Of a stretch of DNA of 54,439 nt, positions 1 through 8,678 are shown piece by piece. How positions within the stretch are numbered: position 1 is the first letter of the stretch; every line of letters starts with the position of its first letter. The stretch is taken from NCBI GenBank assembly GCA_944324845.1, contig CALUXX010000009.1:1-54439 (forward strand), written 5' to 3'. Position numbers and translations under genes: made by a program. The DNA comes from Candidatus Gastranaerophilales bacterium. Its GTDB lineage: Bacteria > Cyanobacteriota > Vampirovibrionia > Gastranaerophilales > Gastranaerophilaceae. The notes below the pieces were generated by a model that had not been told where the DNA came from, ran no database searches, and saw only the letters and a program-made list of their open reading frames with translations.

Positions 1-1076
1 TTGGCATTAGAACGTAGTGTTAAATCAATCGAAGGTTTTTTGCCTGAATTTACGCTTCCAATGATTTGTGTTGTTTCTTTTTTGTCAGTTGAGGTAAATA
101 ACATAGAATCAATATCTATTTTTGAATTTTTGAATATTAAATCAATGTAACTTTCAGGAAGTTTTTCTCCGTTAACTGCTACAGATAATGCTTCCATATC
201 TATATCACCATTAATATTTGGTGATTTTAATGTACCGGATGTTTTAATGTTTGCTTTTATATCTCCGTGTAGTTGGTTTTTAACAATAGCGTCCAGTATA
301 TTTACAATATTATATATTTCTTTATTTGTATTGCTCTTTTCAAGCTTTTTTTCGTCTTCAGTTAGTGTATTTTCAGGAAAAACAATTTGATGTAATTGAA
401 CATCAGGCATAATTTTATTATCAAGTTTAATATCGTAATTGGAAACAGTTTTTCCATCTAATACAAATTTTCCGTTGGTTTTCAGTTTTATTCTTTTGTT
501 AAGTATGAAGTTTGAAATTTTGAAATCATTACCTTCAGTATAATATGTTTTTTTAGTATCCATATCAAATATTGTTATATTATATTGATCCATTTTTACA
601 TCAGGTAATTTGTTTGAAAGTTTTAGTCCCAAAGGTAATATGAAAGGTTCAGAATTCTTGTCAGTGTTTTGTGGAAGGTAATCAAGAACAAGTAGTGAAC
701 CATCTTTTTTTATATCAATAATAGTATCAATTTTTTGCGCAGATAAATTTCCAAGTTGAATTTTTCTAAATAATAATGGTATTAATTCTATATTTCCACC
801 AATATTTTCAGCATAAAAGAAATTATTCTCTTGGGTAGGAATTGAAAGAGCTAATTTATCAGCTTTTATTCCTGCTCTTAGGTTCCAACTGGTAGAAAAT
901 GAAAGGTTATCTATTTGTGTGTTAAAGCCTGTAGATGTTTTTATGCTATCAACAACTTTTGTCTGATTTTTTCTAAGAATAGGGGTCACAACAAGTGGTG
1001 ATGCTAAAAATATTATATAAACACTTCCTAAAACAATAGATGCAACACATAATGCTTTTTTTAATTTCTTATCCAT
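1..1076 (-). CDS. AsmA-like membrane-anchored protein, cut by the left edge
   Basis: The reading frame is open from an ATG at 1074-1076 to the window edge (358 codons plus two bases), so the C-terminus is missing. A GAGG ribosome-binding site lies about 10 bases upstream. Residues 8-30 form one hydrophobic segment, followed by a PLVVTPILRKN-type juncture and a long beta-rich region with repeated short strands and 'G-x-L/I-K-S-P-x-I-x-G-D-I' phrases (around residues 283-295). That layout is typical of AsmA/TamB/DUF748-type proteins, which sit in the inner membrane with a large periplasmic beta domain and influence outer-envelope lipid or protein traffic. The family is inferred from architecture, not from a catalytic motif. 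Its presence suggests a double-membrane envelope. Confidence 0.6.
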   Translation of the reverse strand, partial: MDKKLKKALCVASIVLGSVYIIFLASPLVVTPILRKNQTKVVDSIKTSTGFNTQIDNLSFSTSWNLRAGIKADKLALSIPTQENNFFYAENIGGNIELIPLLFRKIQLGNLSAQKIDTIIDIKKDGSLLVLDYLPQNTDKNSEPFILPLGLKLSNKLPDVKMDQYNITIFDMDTKKTYYTEGNDFKISNFILNKRIKLKTNGKFVLDGKTVSNYDIKLDNKIMPDVQLHQIVFPENTLTEDEKKLEKSNTNKEIYNIVNILDAIVKNQLHGDIKANIKTSGTLKSPNINGDIDMEALSVAVNGEKLPESYIDLIFKNSKIDIDSMLFTSTDKKETTQIIGSVNSGKKPSIDLTLRSNA

Positions 1077-1150
1077 ATACCTAACCTCAAAGTTTATTTT
1101 TAATATTTTAACACAAAATTAAAAAGCAAATTAGTAATATTTACTAAAAA

Positions 1151-1176
1151 AGCAGAACAAGATATTCTCGTTCTGC
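1151..1176 (-). terminator. Intrinsic terminator after the DUF4870-like gene
   Basis: An inverted repeat, AGCAGAAC with GTTCTGCT plus an inner AGA/TCT pairing, is followed on the minus strand by a T-rich run. It lies just downstream of the 1204-1512 gene and upstream of the AsmA-like start, so it separates those two minus-strand genes. Confidence 0.7.
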
Positions 1177-1203
1177 TCTTTTAGTTTTTATATTAAATAA
1201 AAA

Positions 1204-1512
1204 TTATTTAATCATATTAAAACATGGAACCTTAACTTCAGTATTATTATTGGCAGCTTGGAATGCTTTGATTGCAAATACAATATTAACAATCCATAAA
1301 ATTAAAATAAGTAACAGACCAATAAGAGGAATCCATCCTAATACAATGGCTAAAATAAGATAAGTTAATTCAAAATTGAACATTTGTCTGATTGCATCTC
1401 TAGCAGGTCCTTGTAGATCTTTACCTCCAGCAAACCAAGCAATAAGTGATGCCAGTAATCCAAAAATTATTGTTAGAATTGTTCCAATAATTACTAAAGC
1501 TTTTTGATCCAT
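1204..1512 (-). CDS. Small multi-pass membrane protein, DUF4870/Tic20-like
   Basis: This 102-residue protein has an N-terminal membrane helix (about residues 6-28), a short loop with 'AGGKDLQGPARDAIRQ', then 'MFNFELTYLIL' leading into two closely spaced hydrophobic segments (about 48-84). A short cytosolic-type loop, an 'NF-x-L' helix start and a paired C-terminal hairpin are the pattern of DUF4870 proteins, a widespread family of unknown biochemical role related in fold to Tic20. A poorly conserved polar tail ends in 'CFNMIK'. It is a single-gene unit: terminators lie on both sides. Family assignment is moderate; no function can be claimed. Confidence 0.65.
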   Translation of the reverse strand: MDQKALVIIGTILTIIFGLLASLIAWFAGGKDLQGPARDAIRQMFNFELTYLILAIVLGWIPLIGLLLILILWIVNIVFAIKAFQAANNNTEVKVPCFNMIK

Positions 1513-1593
1513 AAAATTTACCCTCTCTTTTTTATACTTCTATAACCGTTTATTATCTTAACATTTTTTTACAATTATTGCAAGTGGTATAAA

Positions 1594-1629
1594 AATAAAC
1601 CTCTTAAACTTTTGTTTAAGAGGTTTATT
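1594..1629 (-). terminator. Intrinsic terminator of the prepilin operon
   Basis: A near-perfect inverted repeat of about 16 bp (AATAAACCTCTTAAAC with GTTTAAGAGGTTTATT, loop of a few T) lies 20 bases beyond the stop of the last prepilin gene. The A/T-rich ends can supply the U-tract on either strand. Confidence 0.75.
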
Positions 1630-1648
1630 CAATATGGTTATTTTAGGT

Positions 1649-4162
1649 TTACCATTTAATTAACAGAGCACCATCAGCACCAGGACTGGCTGGAATATTT
1701 TTATAATCGTTACGACATCCTTCTGGTACATATTTGTTATGCGCTATTGCATAATCTGAAGCTGAATCTTTATCTACAAAGACACTGGAGCTAAGAATTT
1801 CACCTTCAAAAACAACATCGTGTCTTCCAGCCCAGCATCTGTGTTCAACACCGCCACCGGTTCCGCCTCTTCCAAATTTAATAAATCTATTAAATAAGTC
1901 AGAACTGCTAGATGAGCTGAATGCTACATTCATAAATGTTGAGAATACTCCTGTTGGTGTAGGATAATCTCCAGTGACGTTTCCTGCAACTTTGAAGAAT
2001 TTGTATTCTCCTATGTTATTGATCATACCAGCACAGTATCCAGGTTCTGTAGTTAATTTATTTCTAAGTTCTTGAGCTTCAGGTGAATTATCGCGATAGG
2101 TGTCATCTGGATTTTTCTCTGTATATTTAGTATAGAAATAACATAGGCTTTCTTTATCATGACGATCTTTATTATATGTAGGAAGAGTTTCTGCAGCTTG
2201 TTTTAACTTACCACTGCCGCCTTCTCCACCGTTAGCAACAATTATTTCACCCATTGAAGTAGCAGAACCTTTTGCTCCTTTAAGACCTGAATTATATGCA
2301 GCAGCAGAACCGCCTCTTCCGATTTTAATTGTTAAATCTACATCGGATAAAGATCTGACTATTGTTGTCTTGAATTGTCCAGGTGAACCAGCACCACCAT
2401 ATCCCAGATAATTTTGGTCATATCCATACCTAAATTCATATAGACCACCTGGTTCAGGAGTTGATAAGGCATAATGGTGTGCTAAGCAATATCCAAATTT
2501 ACCTGAACCTCTGCAATCAGATTGCGAAGATCCAATGGCGCATTGGCCATTTGTAGCTGTATGCTTTGGCGAGGTTGATACGTTGTAACAATGTCCATTA
2601 GCATCAGTAGCTGTAGTTCTACCGGCACCACCGCCACCTCGAGTAGCACTTTCTGCTTTTACTTCTACAGAGCCTACTGCCGGATTGGTAATTTTGTAAT
2701 ATGAATATGATGGAGATGCACAACTAGTACTAAGTGATCCGCCTGAGCATACAGCATAACCATCATAGGCATATGCTGCAGGTAAACAATTTTCTGCGGA
2801 AACCCCGACATCTAAATCTTCACCATCTTTAGGTGCACCAGTGTTAATTGTATCAGAGCCACTTTCAGTTACTTCTAAGCCGCCCTTAACTCTACCGGAA
2901 CTTTGGCAACTAGCTCCAGAACCGCCTGGAGCTCCAGAAGCTGAGGAATTTGACCAGTGCCAAAGTGATTCAGCCCATACGATGCACTCATCAGTTACTG
3001 TGTTTATTGGGATTTCTTCTTTGGTTTTACAATTTCTTACCCCAGATTGACAATCATCTGCGCTTTCAACAGTGAATGACCCTTCATTACATACAGTATT
3101 TGTAGTACAATTGCAGGCATAACTTTCTTTATATGTCTCAGAATGAGTTTCTGTTGGTGCACGTTCTATACAAGGACCAGGTTCAGTACATGTTTTTTCT
3201 ATTTTATGGGTTACAGTATCACATACTTGTTCATCGCTAGGGCATGTTGATGGGATTTGAGGACAACCACCTCCATGGTCTGCACCAGCACTGGCTCCAG
3301 GTGTCATACCTGTACCAGTACAATTTGAAAAACATGGTTTAGGAGGACCAGGTCTACAATTCTCCTGCGTAGTATATGTTGTTGAACAATCTTTTTCTAT
3401 GTCTGGTCCGTATTTAGTACATTCACCACCGGTTGTCCATGTTCTTGTCGCATCTCTATAACAGGTTTCACAGCTTCTAATATCGTCACAATCTTTCCAA
3501 TGACAAGTTATTGTGCCATCTTCACTTGTTGACGTACTTGTGCTTTCGTGTGGGCCTTCCCATTCTGTACAATTATATTCGTATGTTGTTTCAACTTTAT
3601 ATTCTGCACATCTTTTTTCTTCGGTAGGAGCATTGATTAGGCCAATATCACCCCCAGCTCCAGAACCAACACTATTGGCATAACCAATTAGTTCTCCTGC
3701 ATATAGTTTCCATTCCTCTATAAAAGGTCCTCTTTCACTTTCAGGAATATCCTCAAGGTCTAGCAATGTCGTTAAGCCATCAACAGTGATGCCGAATGGA
3801 GTTACTTTTGTATATTCTCCAGATGTACTTGTCCAATTACCACCGGTATATCCGGCATCACCGCCACCGCCGCCACCGCCAATGGCACTAACCTGAAAAT
3901 ATGCTGCTTTTTTAGGTGGCGTAAATACGCAGTTGTCGGTTGCTCTGTTAAACAATTCTTGTTGTTGAAATTTGCCTGCCCATTTAGCTTCTCTAAGTTG
4001 ACCATTTTCATAGTAACACATGTATGCTCCATGGTTAACTAAAGAAGGTAATCTAAAGTGTTTTTTGGTGACAACAGGCGCGATAGCTGCAATAATTAAT
4101 GATGCTACAAGTAGTATCATCATCAGTTCCACAAGGGAAAACGCTTTCAATTTCCTAATCAT
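1649..4162 (-). CDS. Giant type IV prepilin with Cys-rich insert and glycine-rich domain
   Basis: This is an 837-residue prepilin-like protein. The short leader MIRKLKA precedes FSLVEL (cleavage expected between A7 and F8, with Glu at +5 of the mature chain), then a hydrophobic helix to about residue 32. It continues with a module shared by the two upstream paralogs: H44-G45, C49, C78 with F-T-P-P after it, then A-I-G and seven glycines (95-101). Residues about 180-420 are an unusually Cys/Thr/Glu-rich insert. The remainder has glycine-rich blocks and strands such as 'LTIKIGRGG' and 'EIIVANGG', ending GADGALLIKW. That order matches glycine-rich domains of surface and phage-tail proteins. It is the last gene of a three-gene operon, 27 bases after its neighbour, and is probably a pilus-associated surface protein or adhesin. 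No known homolog is recognised for the Cys-rich part. Confidence 0.75.
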   Translation of the reverse strand: MIRKLKAFSLVELMMILLVASLIIAAIAPVVTKKHFRLPSLVNHGAYMCYYENGQLREAKWAGKFQQQELFNRATDNCVFTPPKKAAYFQVSAIGGGGGGGDAGYTGGNWTSTSGEYTKVTPFGITVDGLTTLLDLEDIPESERGPFIEEWKLYAGELIGYANSVGSGAGGDIGLINAPTEEKRCAEYKVETTYEYNCTEWEGPHESTSTSTSEDGTITCHWKDCDDIRSCETCYRDATRTWTTGGECTKYGPDIEKDCSTTYTTQENCRPGPPKPCFSNCTGTGMTPGASAGADHGGGCPQIPSTCPSDEQVCDTVTHKIEKTCTEPGPCIERAPTETHSETYKESYACNCTTNTVCNEGSFTVESADDCQSGVRNCKTKEEIPINTVTDECIVWAESLWHWSNSSASGAPGGSGASCQSSGRVKGGLEVTESGSDTINTGAPKDGEDLDVGVSAENCLPAAYAYDGYAVCSGGSLSTSCASPSYSYYKITNPAVGSVEVKAESATRGGGGAGRTTATDANGHCYNVSTSPKHTATNGQCAIGSSQSDCRGSGKFGYCLAHHYALSTPEPGGLYEFRYGYDQNYLGYGGAGSPGQFKTTIVRSLSDVDLTIKIGRGGSAAAYNSGLKGAKGSATSMGEIIVANGGEGGSGKLKQAAETLPTYNKDRHDKESLCYFYTKYTEKNPDDTYRDNSPEAQELRNKLTTEPGYCAGMINNIGEYKFFKVAGNVTGDYPTPTGVFSTFMNVAFSSSSSSDLFNRFIKFGRGGTGGGVEHRCWAGRHDVVFEGEILSSSVFVDKDSASDYAIAHNKYVPEGCRNDYKNIPASPGADGALLIKW

Positions 4163-4189
4163 ACTTTTATTCTATTCCTTTCATAATTA

Positions 4190-5311
4190 TTACCATAAGA
4201 TAAGTACACCACCAGCCGATCCATTCTGATTTTTACCCCCACCTTGACCAACGTTTGCGTCTTTGATTTTAGAGGTATATTGCAGACTTTCTATAATTCT
4301 ATGTAAGTTTGATGGATTTGGGTCATCACCTTCTGCGGTTGTATTCATTAATAGTTCCATTGTGTACATTGATGGAGCGTATATATCATATACATTTGGA
4401 GTCCAATCGGGTCTATTTGCTTTATATGTTGCGGTTGGATCAAGAGAAACATCATCATAGTCGCTAAACTGACTTATATCATGATATACCCAAGTATTTG
4501 CATTTTTAGGTTTTGTATAAACATTATTTACGATGAATCGCGGATTACCCATTTCTACAGTACCGTCACTTTTTTCAGATTTGTAGGTTAACTTTTGTGT
4601 TATATAAGTACCTTTTGTACGACAGTAACTAACTTCTATTTTCCCGTCAACTACTCGACAAGTTGGTGTAATCTGGCAATCAAATTGTTCTAATGTACAC
4701 CATTCAGTGATAGAACAATCTAGAATATCATTTACTGTAGTGTTTTCCAGGCTTGACACAGCTTTACCGCCATTTGCAGTTATCATAACATCATTATCTT
4801 GATTCTTTACTAAGGTAGTTTCGCCATTTTCAGCCGCGTTTGCACCTGTTTCCCGTTTCCCACCTTGTCCAGGTAGTATATAGTATTTTCTTTCGATTGA
4901 TGCGTAGAATGTTGATACAAACTGACCTTCACTTGCACCACCTTTTGGACTTCCACCAGCTCCACCACCTACAGCATCTATAATCAAATATTTTGCATAT
5001 GAAGGTGGTACAAATTCGCATACTTTTTTCATTTCTATTGAGCCATCTTCTTTCTCAAATCCAATTTCTTTAGTTGCTAATTTGCGCCCAGTTGTACTTC
5101 CTTCTGTATACATTTGTTGATATAATTTCCCGTTAGAATCGTAGTAGCATTCAAATCTACCATGTGCTTCTGATGCTACTTTTTCTTTTGGTCTATGAGC
5201 AACTGTGTTAGCCATAAGTGCAACAAATATTGCAACAATAAGCATTACAACAAATGCTTCAAATAAAGAAAATCCTCTTTTTAATTTATTATTCATTTTT
5301 ATTATTACCAT
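4190..5311 (-). CDS. Type IV prepilin-like protein with glycine-rich domain
   Basis: This 373-residue protein is a paralog of both flanking genes. The prepilin signal is KRG/FSLFEAF (cleavage after G13), then one hydrophobic helix. The shared module follows: H50-G51, C55, C98 with 'EFVPP', and A-V-G-G-G-A-G-G at 113-120. Further on are glycine-rich strands ('YYILPGQGG', 'VMITANGG') and the C-terminal signature GGVLILW. The start is ambiguous: the ATG at 5311 overlaps the upstream stop by 7 bases (translational coupling), while a second ATG at 5296 gives the usual 8-residue leader MNNKLKRG. Neither has a strong ribosome-binding site. It is probably a minor pilin or pseudopilin exported and cleaved by a prepilin peptidase encoded elsewhere. 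Confidence 0.75.
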   Translation of the reverse strand: MVIIKMNNKLKRGFSLFEAFVVMLIVAIFVALMANTVAHRPKEKVASEAHGRFECYYDSNGKLYQQMYTEGSTTGRKLATKEIGFEKEDGSIEMKKVCEFVPPSYAKYLIIDAVGGGAGGSPKGGASEGQFVSTFYASIERKYYILPGQGGKRETGANAAENGETTLVKNQDNDVMITANGGKAVSSLENTTVNDILDCSITEWCTLEQFDCQITPTCRVVDGKIEVSYCRTKGTYITQKLTYKSEKSDGTVEMGNPRFIVNNVYTKPKNANTWVYHDISQFSDYDDVSLDPTATYKANRPDWTPNVYDIYAPSMYTMELLMNTTAEGDDPNPSNLHRIIESLQYTSKIKDANVGQGGGKNQNGSAGGVLILW

Positions 5312-6978
5312 AAGATTACAACAGCTCCATCACTACCGCCACTTGCAGGGCATTTCATTTGTTTCTCGTTTGTACCATTTGTATAATTGGTTGATTCTTT
5401 TGAACGAGATTTTGGCTCCAATCCATTAGAGCATATGCTACTCCCTTTTTTAGTACATTTATAGACTTTTCCATTGGATATTTGCGTATAACAGTATATT
5501 TTCATCAAGCTTGTATCAAAATTACAATTATAAAATTTTGCATTTGTCGGATTATAAGCAGTTGGGGCGTTTTTGATATCGACATTTGTATATGTGAAAC
5601 TATTATTAGCAGCATTGTATATATAATCTATTACTACTGTAAATTTTTTCCAATCTGCCTCAGGACCTGGATCAGCTACAGAATTTATATTCGATATCGC
5701 TGCTGAAGGTACCTTCCCAATAGCACAAGTATATGTTAGTGTTGTATAGTCTGATGTTAGCCAATCGCAGAACCCCTCTCTTTTTACAATTATAGGTGTT
5801 GATGAATCTATTGTTTTTAATTCACAGTTTGGTTCTGTTGAAAAATTACTCCGTGTAAAGAAGGCTTCTTTTATTTTGTCTGTAATATTTTTCCAATCTG
5901 ACTCGATACGTCTATCATTGAAGCCTATTCCGTTATTATCATCATATTCATAATAAACTTGCCCATCTGTTTCTTTCGCATATTGAGTTTCTCCGCTACC
6001 TGAATCTCCAGCATTGCTAGGTACTTTTGTTTGTACCATATCATATTTTTCAACACTTTCAATAACATCATTAAAGCCAGATTTTTTACCTGCAATGGAC
6101 GCCTTTGAGGATATCTCAAAATCTGTTGATGGTCCACCTACTAGGGAATACGAAATTCTACTGTCAATGTCTCCATTGCCACCCTTGCCACCTTTAGCGA
6201 CTAAACCCTCAATAGGAGCTTCTCCATCATATATGTACATTATTTTGGTATCTTCACCATCACCACCTGAGCCATTGTTTGCTTTTGATATTTCTCCACC
6301 TTTACCAGGATATAATCTTAAAGTAACATTGCCTGGCAATTGGGGTAGAAATGTGGATACTATGTTTCCTGCACTTCCGCTAGAACGATATCGCAATATT
6401 TGTTTTGTATCTACAGAGCCTACATCAAATCGAGACTTTCCATCCCAAGGAATGGATGATTTAGGTAAAGTTACTTTGTCAACCCATGTTGCCCAATTAG
6501 GCCAAGGCATAGGGTTTGAAGTCATTAAATATGATATTGCTTGAACGTAGGGCTGCTTATCTTCTAAATCTGACACATTTACAGTGTCGATTGTTCCATC
6601 CCCATTGTCGATTTCTCTTGTGTATACAATTGCTCCAGCACCACCTCCGCCGACTGCGTGCATGATGAAATATATAGAGTTAGATGTCGGTTTAAATTCA
6701 CAATATGTTGCACTCGCCCCAAGAGGTGTTTCTATTTCTCGACCATTTTCTTCGGCTGTATATGACCATAATTCTTTTTTGCCTGTTGTTTCATTAACCT
6801 TCCAGTAACATTCATATCTTCCGTGAGCTTTTCTTGTGTCTTTTATCTTAAATACTTTTTTAGTTACTGGCGGTAATGCCAATATGATAAGCATTATTAC
6901 TGACATTACAACAAGTACTTCTGCTAAAGTATATGCGGTATTTTTTTTGTTTTTGTAATTACAGAAACTTCCAAACAT
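5305..6978 (-). CDS. Type IV prepilin-like protein with glycine-rich domain, first gene of operon
   Basis: A 557-residue prepilin-like protein. The leader is longer than in its paralogs, with the class III-type motif NTA/YTLAEVLVVM (cleavage after A15) and a hydrophobic helix to about residue 38. The shared module is present: H52-G53, C57, C93 followed by 'EFKP', and A-V-G-G-G-G at 108-113. Glycine blocks with strand phrases such as 'VTLRLYPGKGG' and 'EGLVAKGGKGG' follow, and the chain ends GAVVILW. GAGG lies 7 bases before the ATG. It heads the minus-strand operon, with a promoter candidate at 7064-7092 and a roughly 80-base leader containing a small AACCG/CGGTT hairpin (7002-7015). It is probably a pilus-tip or surface fibre component; function unproven. 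Confidence 0.75.
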   Translation of the reverse strand: MFGSFCNYKNKKNTAYTLAEVLVVMSVIMLIILALPPVTKKVFKIKDTRKAHGRYECYWKVNETTGKKELWSYTAEENGREIETPLGASATYCEFKPTSNSIYFIMHAVGGGGAGAIVYTREIDNGDGTIDTVNVSDLEDKQPYVQAISYLMTSNPMPWPNWATWVDKVTLPKSSIPWDGKSRFDVGSVDTKQILRYRSSGSAGNIVSTFLPQLPGNVTLRLYPGKGGEISKANNGSGGDGEDTKIMYIYDGEAPIEGLVAKGGKGGNGDIDSRISYSLVGGPSTDFEISSKASIAGKKSGFNDVIESVEKYDMVQTKVPSNAGDSGSGETQYAKETDGQVYYEYDDNNGIGFNDRRIESDWKNITDKIKEAFFTRSNFSTEPNCELKTIDSSTPIIVKREGFCDWLTSDYTTLTYTCAIGKVPSAAISNINSVADPGPEADWKKFTVVIDYIYNAANNSFTYTNVDIKNAPTAYNPTNAKFYNCNFDTSLMKIYCYTQISNGKVYKCTKKGSSICSNGLEPKSRSKESTNYTNGTNEKQMKCPASGGSDGAVVILW

Positions 6979-7063
6979 CCATTATCCTCATCATCTCATA
7001 AAACCGCGTCCGGTTCTTTTTATCTATTCATTATTGTTCATATATTCATCTTATATATTATTT

Positions 7064-7092
7064 ATGATAACATATGTAACAGACTTTTTCAA
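7064..7092 (-). promoter_or_regulatory. Candidate promoter of the three-gene prepilin operon
   Basis: On the minus strand TTGAAA (7092-7087) and TATCAT (7069-7064) are separated by 17 bases, close to the sigma-70 consensus. It sits about 85 bases upstream of the 6978 start in the divergent intergenic region. Confidence 0.5.
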
Positions 7093-7156
7093 GTGTACTA
7101 TATGCAATTAATACAACTATATCTTTAAAATCAAGCCTTCGATGATGTTTGCAGGG

Positions 7157-7185
7157 TTGAATTTGTATAAATAATAGTTTATAAT
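7157..7185 (+). promoter_or_regulatory. Candidate promoter of the divergent prepilin gene
   Basis: TTGAAT (7157-7162) and TATAAT (7180-7185) have a 17-base spacer, 33 bases ahead of the 7219 start. An exact tandem 10-mer, ATAATAGTTT twice (7171-7190), overlaps the -10 region. Confidence 0.6.
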
Positions 7186-7218
7186 AGTTTACATAATCAT
7201 TATTGAGGAGATTTTTAT

Positions 7219-8625
7219 ATGATGAATAGCAGAAGTAATAAATGGGCAATGACTTTAGCTGAAATGCTCATGTGTATTTGTATTATGGGTGTTATTATAG
7301 CGATTACATTACCACTACTTAGAAATGTTATGCCAACCAAAGAAGATTCTTTTAGAAAAAAAACAAATTATCTTGTAGAACAAGTCGTTTCTCAATTATA
7401 TGGTGATGAGATTATGTACCCTAAGAAAAGTGATTTCTATTCTCAAGGTTTCCAAAATACTGAAAAAGTTACTATAAACGGTGTTGAATATGAAGGCGAT
7501 GATAAATTTTGTAAGCTTTTTGCAAGTAAGTTTGAGATTTCCTCTGAATCAGGCGCACTTGTTTGCGAAAATGAAATTGCTGAAACATCGACAACTCTTG
7601 CACGTGGAAAACGATCTTTTAGGGCTAAAGATGGTGTAGATTGGTATCTACCTGTTACTAATTTCCAAAATGGTGCTGCAGAGATTATGGTGGATGTTAA
7701 TGGTGATGAACTACCAAATTGCTTGGATGGGGCTACTGATTGTAGTAAACCAGACAGGTTTTTATATTATGTTAAAGCTGATGGTGGTATTACTTATGAC
7801 AAGCCTGAAAATGTTGTTAAAAATAAGTTTAAAATTACTGTGAATGTTTCTACTGTTGGGTGTGGAGGCGATGATGAGAATGAATGTCCTGAGGGGACTG
7901 ATGGTGGATCATATAAGCTTGCAACATTATCGAATTCCGGAGTTGTTGGTTCTTGGTCTCCTGAAAAGACTGGAACGTCCAGTATAAATAATTTGGATAG
8001 TAATACTCGTTATATAATCAAGGCAAATCCTAAATCTGGGTATTATGTTGACTGGACTTTTGATCCGACACCAAATGTCACTGCTCCGGCTAAAAGAGTT
8101 AAAGTATATAATGCTGATCTTAAAGTAGATTTGAAGTTTCGTAAGAAATCAGAGTATTGTATAATCGTTGATACTCCATATTGTGCGGAAGATGATCCAA
8201 ATGATTGTATAACAGCTAAATTGACATCTGGTTGTGGGTATAAAGAGTACGCTAACAAACAAGGTGATTATAAGTTAGAAGATGGTGCCTTTATATATCT
8301 TGGTAGAGGTTCTGATGGTGCTAAGTACAGATTTGAATGCGAAGGTATTTTAGATGCTTATGGTAATGAAATTCCAAGCCATGATTATGACGTGTCTATA
8401 GAAGGTCATCCCGTAAGAAATGCGGATGGTATTATCTCTCAGGATAAATCATATAATGCTGTATATGTATGTGGATTAAATACTGGTGATTATAAACTTG
8501 TAGTTACTCCTGAGGCTGGGTATAAAGTTACTCCTGTTTCTGTGGAACATCCAGAAGGTCGTTATGAACAGGATGTTAGACTTGGGACTGAAGATTTGTC
8601 TTTTGAAGTTAATTTATCAAGATAG
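7219..8625 (+). CDS. Type IV prepilin-like protein with beta-repeat ectodomain
   Basis: This is a 468-residue protein with the prepilin motif KWA/MTLAEML (cleavage after A11) and a hydrophobic helix to about residue 35. The next 150 residues resemble the major/minor pilin body common in gut cyanobacterial relatives, with a 'VDVNGDELPN' phrase followed by 'DRFLYYVKADGG' near residues 155-190. From about 205 the chain changes to extended beta-type sequence with paired cysteines and two similar units ('SGYYVDWTF', 'AGYKVTPVSV'), reminiscent of InlB-B or BACON-type surface repeats. It lacks the glycine-rich domain of the divergent paralogs. GAGGAG lies 8 bases before the ATG; a second in-frame ATG follows directly. 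Likely a surface-exposed pilin or adhesin. Confidence 0.75.
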   Translation: MMNSRSNKWAMTLAEMLMCICIMGVIIAITLPLLRNVMPTKEDSFRKKTNYLVEQVVSQLYGDEIMYPKKSDFYSQGFQNTEKVTINGVEYEGDDKFCKLFASKFEISSESGALVCENEIAETSTTLARGKRSFRAKDGVDWYLPVTNFQNGAAEIMVDVNGDELPNCLDGATDCSKPDRFLYYVKADGGITYDKPENVVKNKFKITVNVSTVGCGGDDENECPEGTDGGSYKLATLSNSGVVGSWSPEKTGTSSINNLDSNTRYIIKANPKSGYYVDWTFDPTPNVTAPAKRVKVYNADLKVDLKFRKKSEYCIIVDTPYCAEDDPNDCITAKLTSGCGYKEYANKQGDYKLEDGAFIYLGRGSDGAKYRFECEGILDAYGNEIPSHDYDVSIEGHPVRNADGIISQDKSYNAVYVCGLNTGDYKLVVTPEAGYKVTPVSVEHPEGRYEQDVRLGTEDLSFEVNLSR

Positions 8626-8641
8626 TTAATTGAATCTTAAT

Positions 8642-8675
8642 AAAAAGTCATAGGATTTGTATCCTATGACTTTTT
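8642..8675. terminator. Bidirectional terminator between convergent genes
   Basis: A perfect 15-bp stem, AAAAAGTCATAGGAT with ATCCTATGACTTTTT and a 4-base loop, lies between the stops of the 7219 gene and the giant GNAT gene. A and T runs on both sides let it work in both directions. Confidence 0.85.
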
Positions 8676-8678
8676 AGA

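Noticed and set aside
2841-3050. Plus-strand ORF opposite the giant prepilin
   Set aside because: It has no ribosome-binding site and is the shadow of the Gly/Ser-rich coding strand.
6014-6544. 176-codon ORF opposite the third prepilin
   Set aside because: Pro/Ser-rich complement of Gly-rich codons; no start signal.
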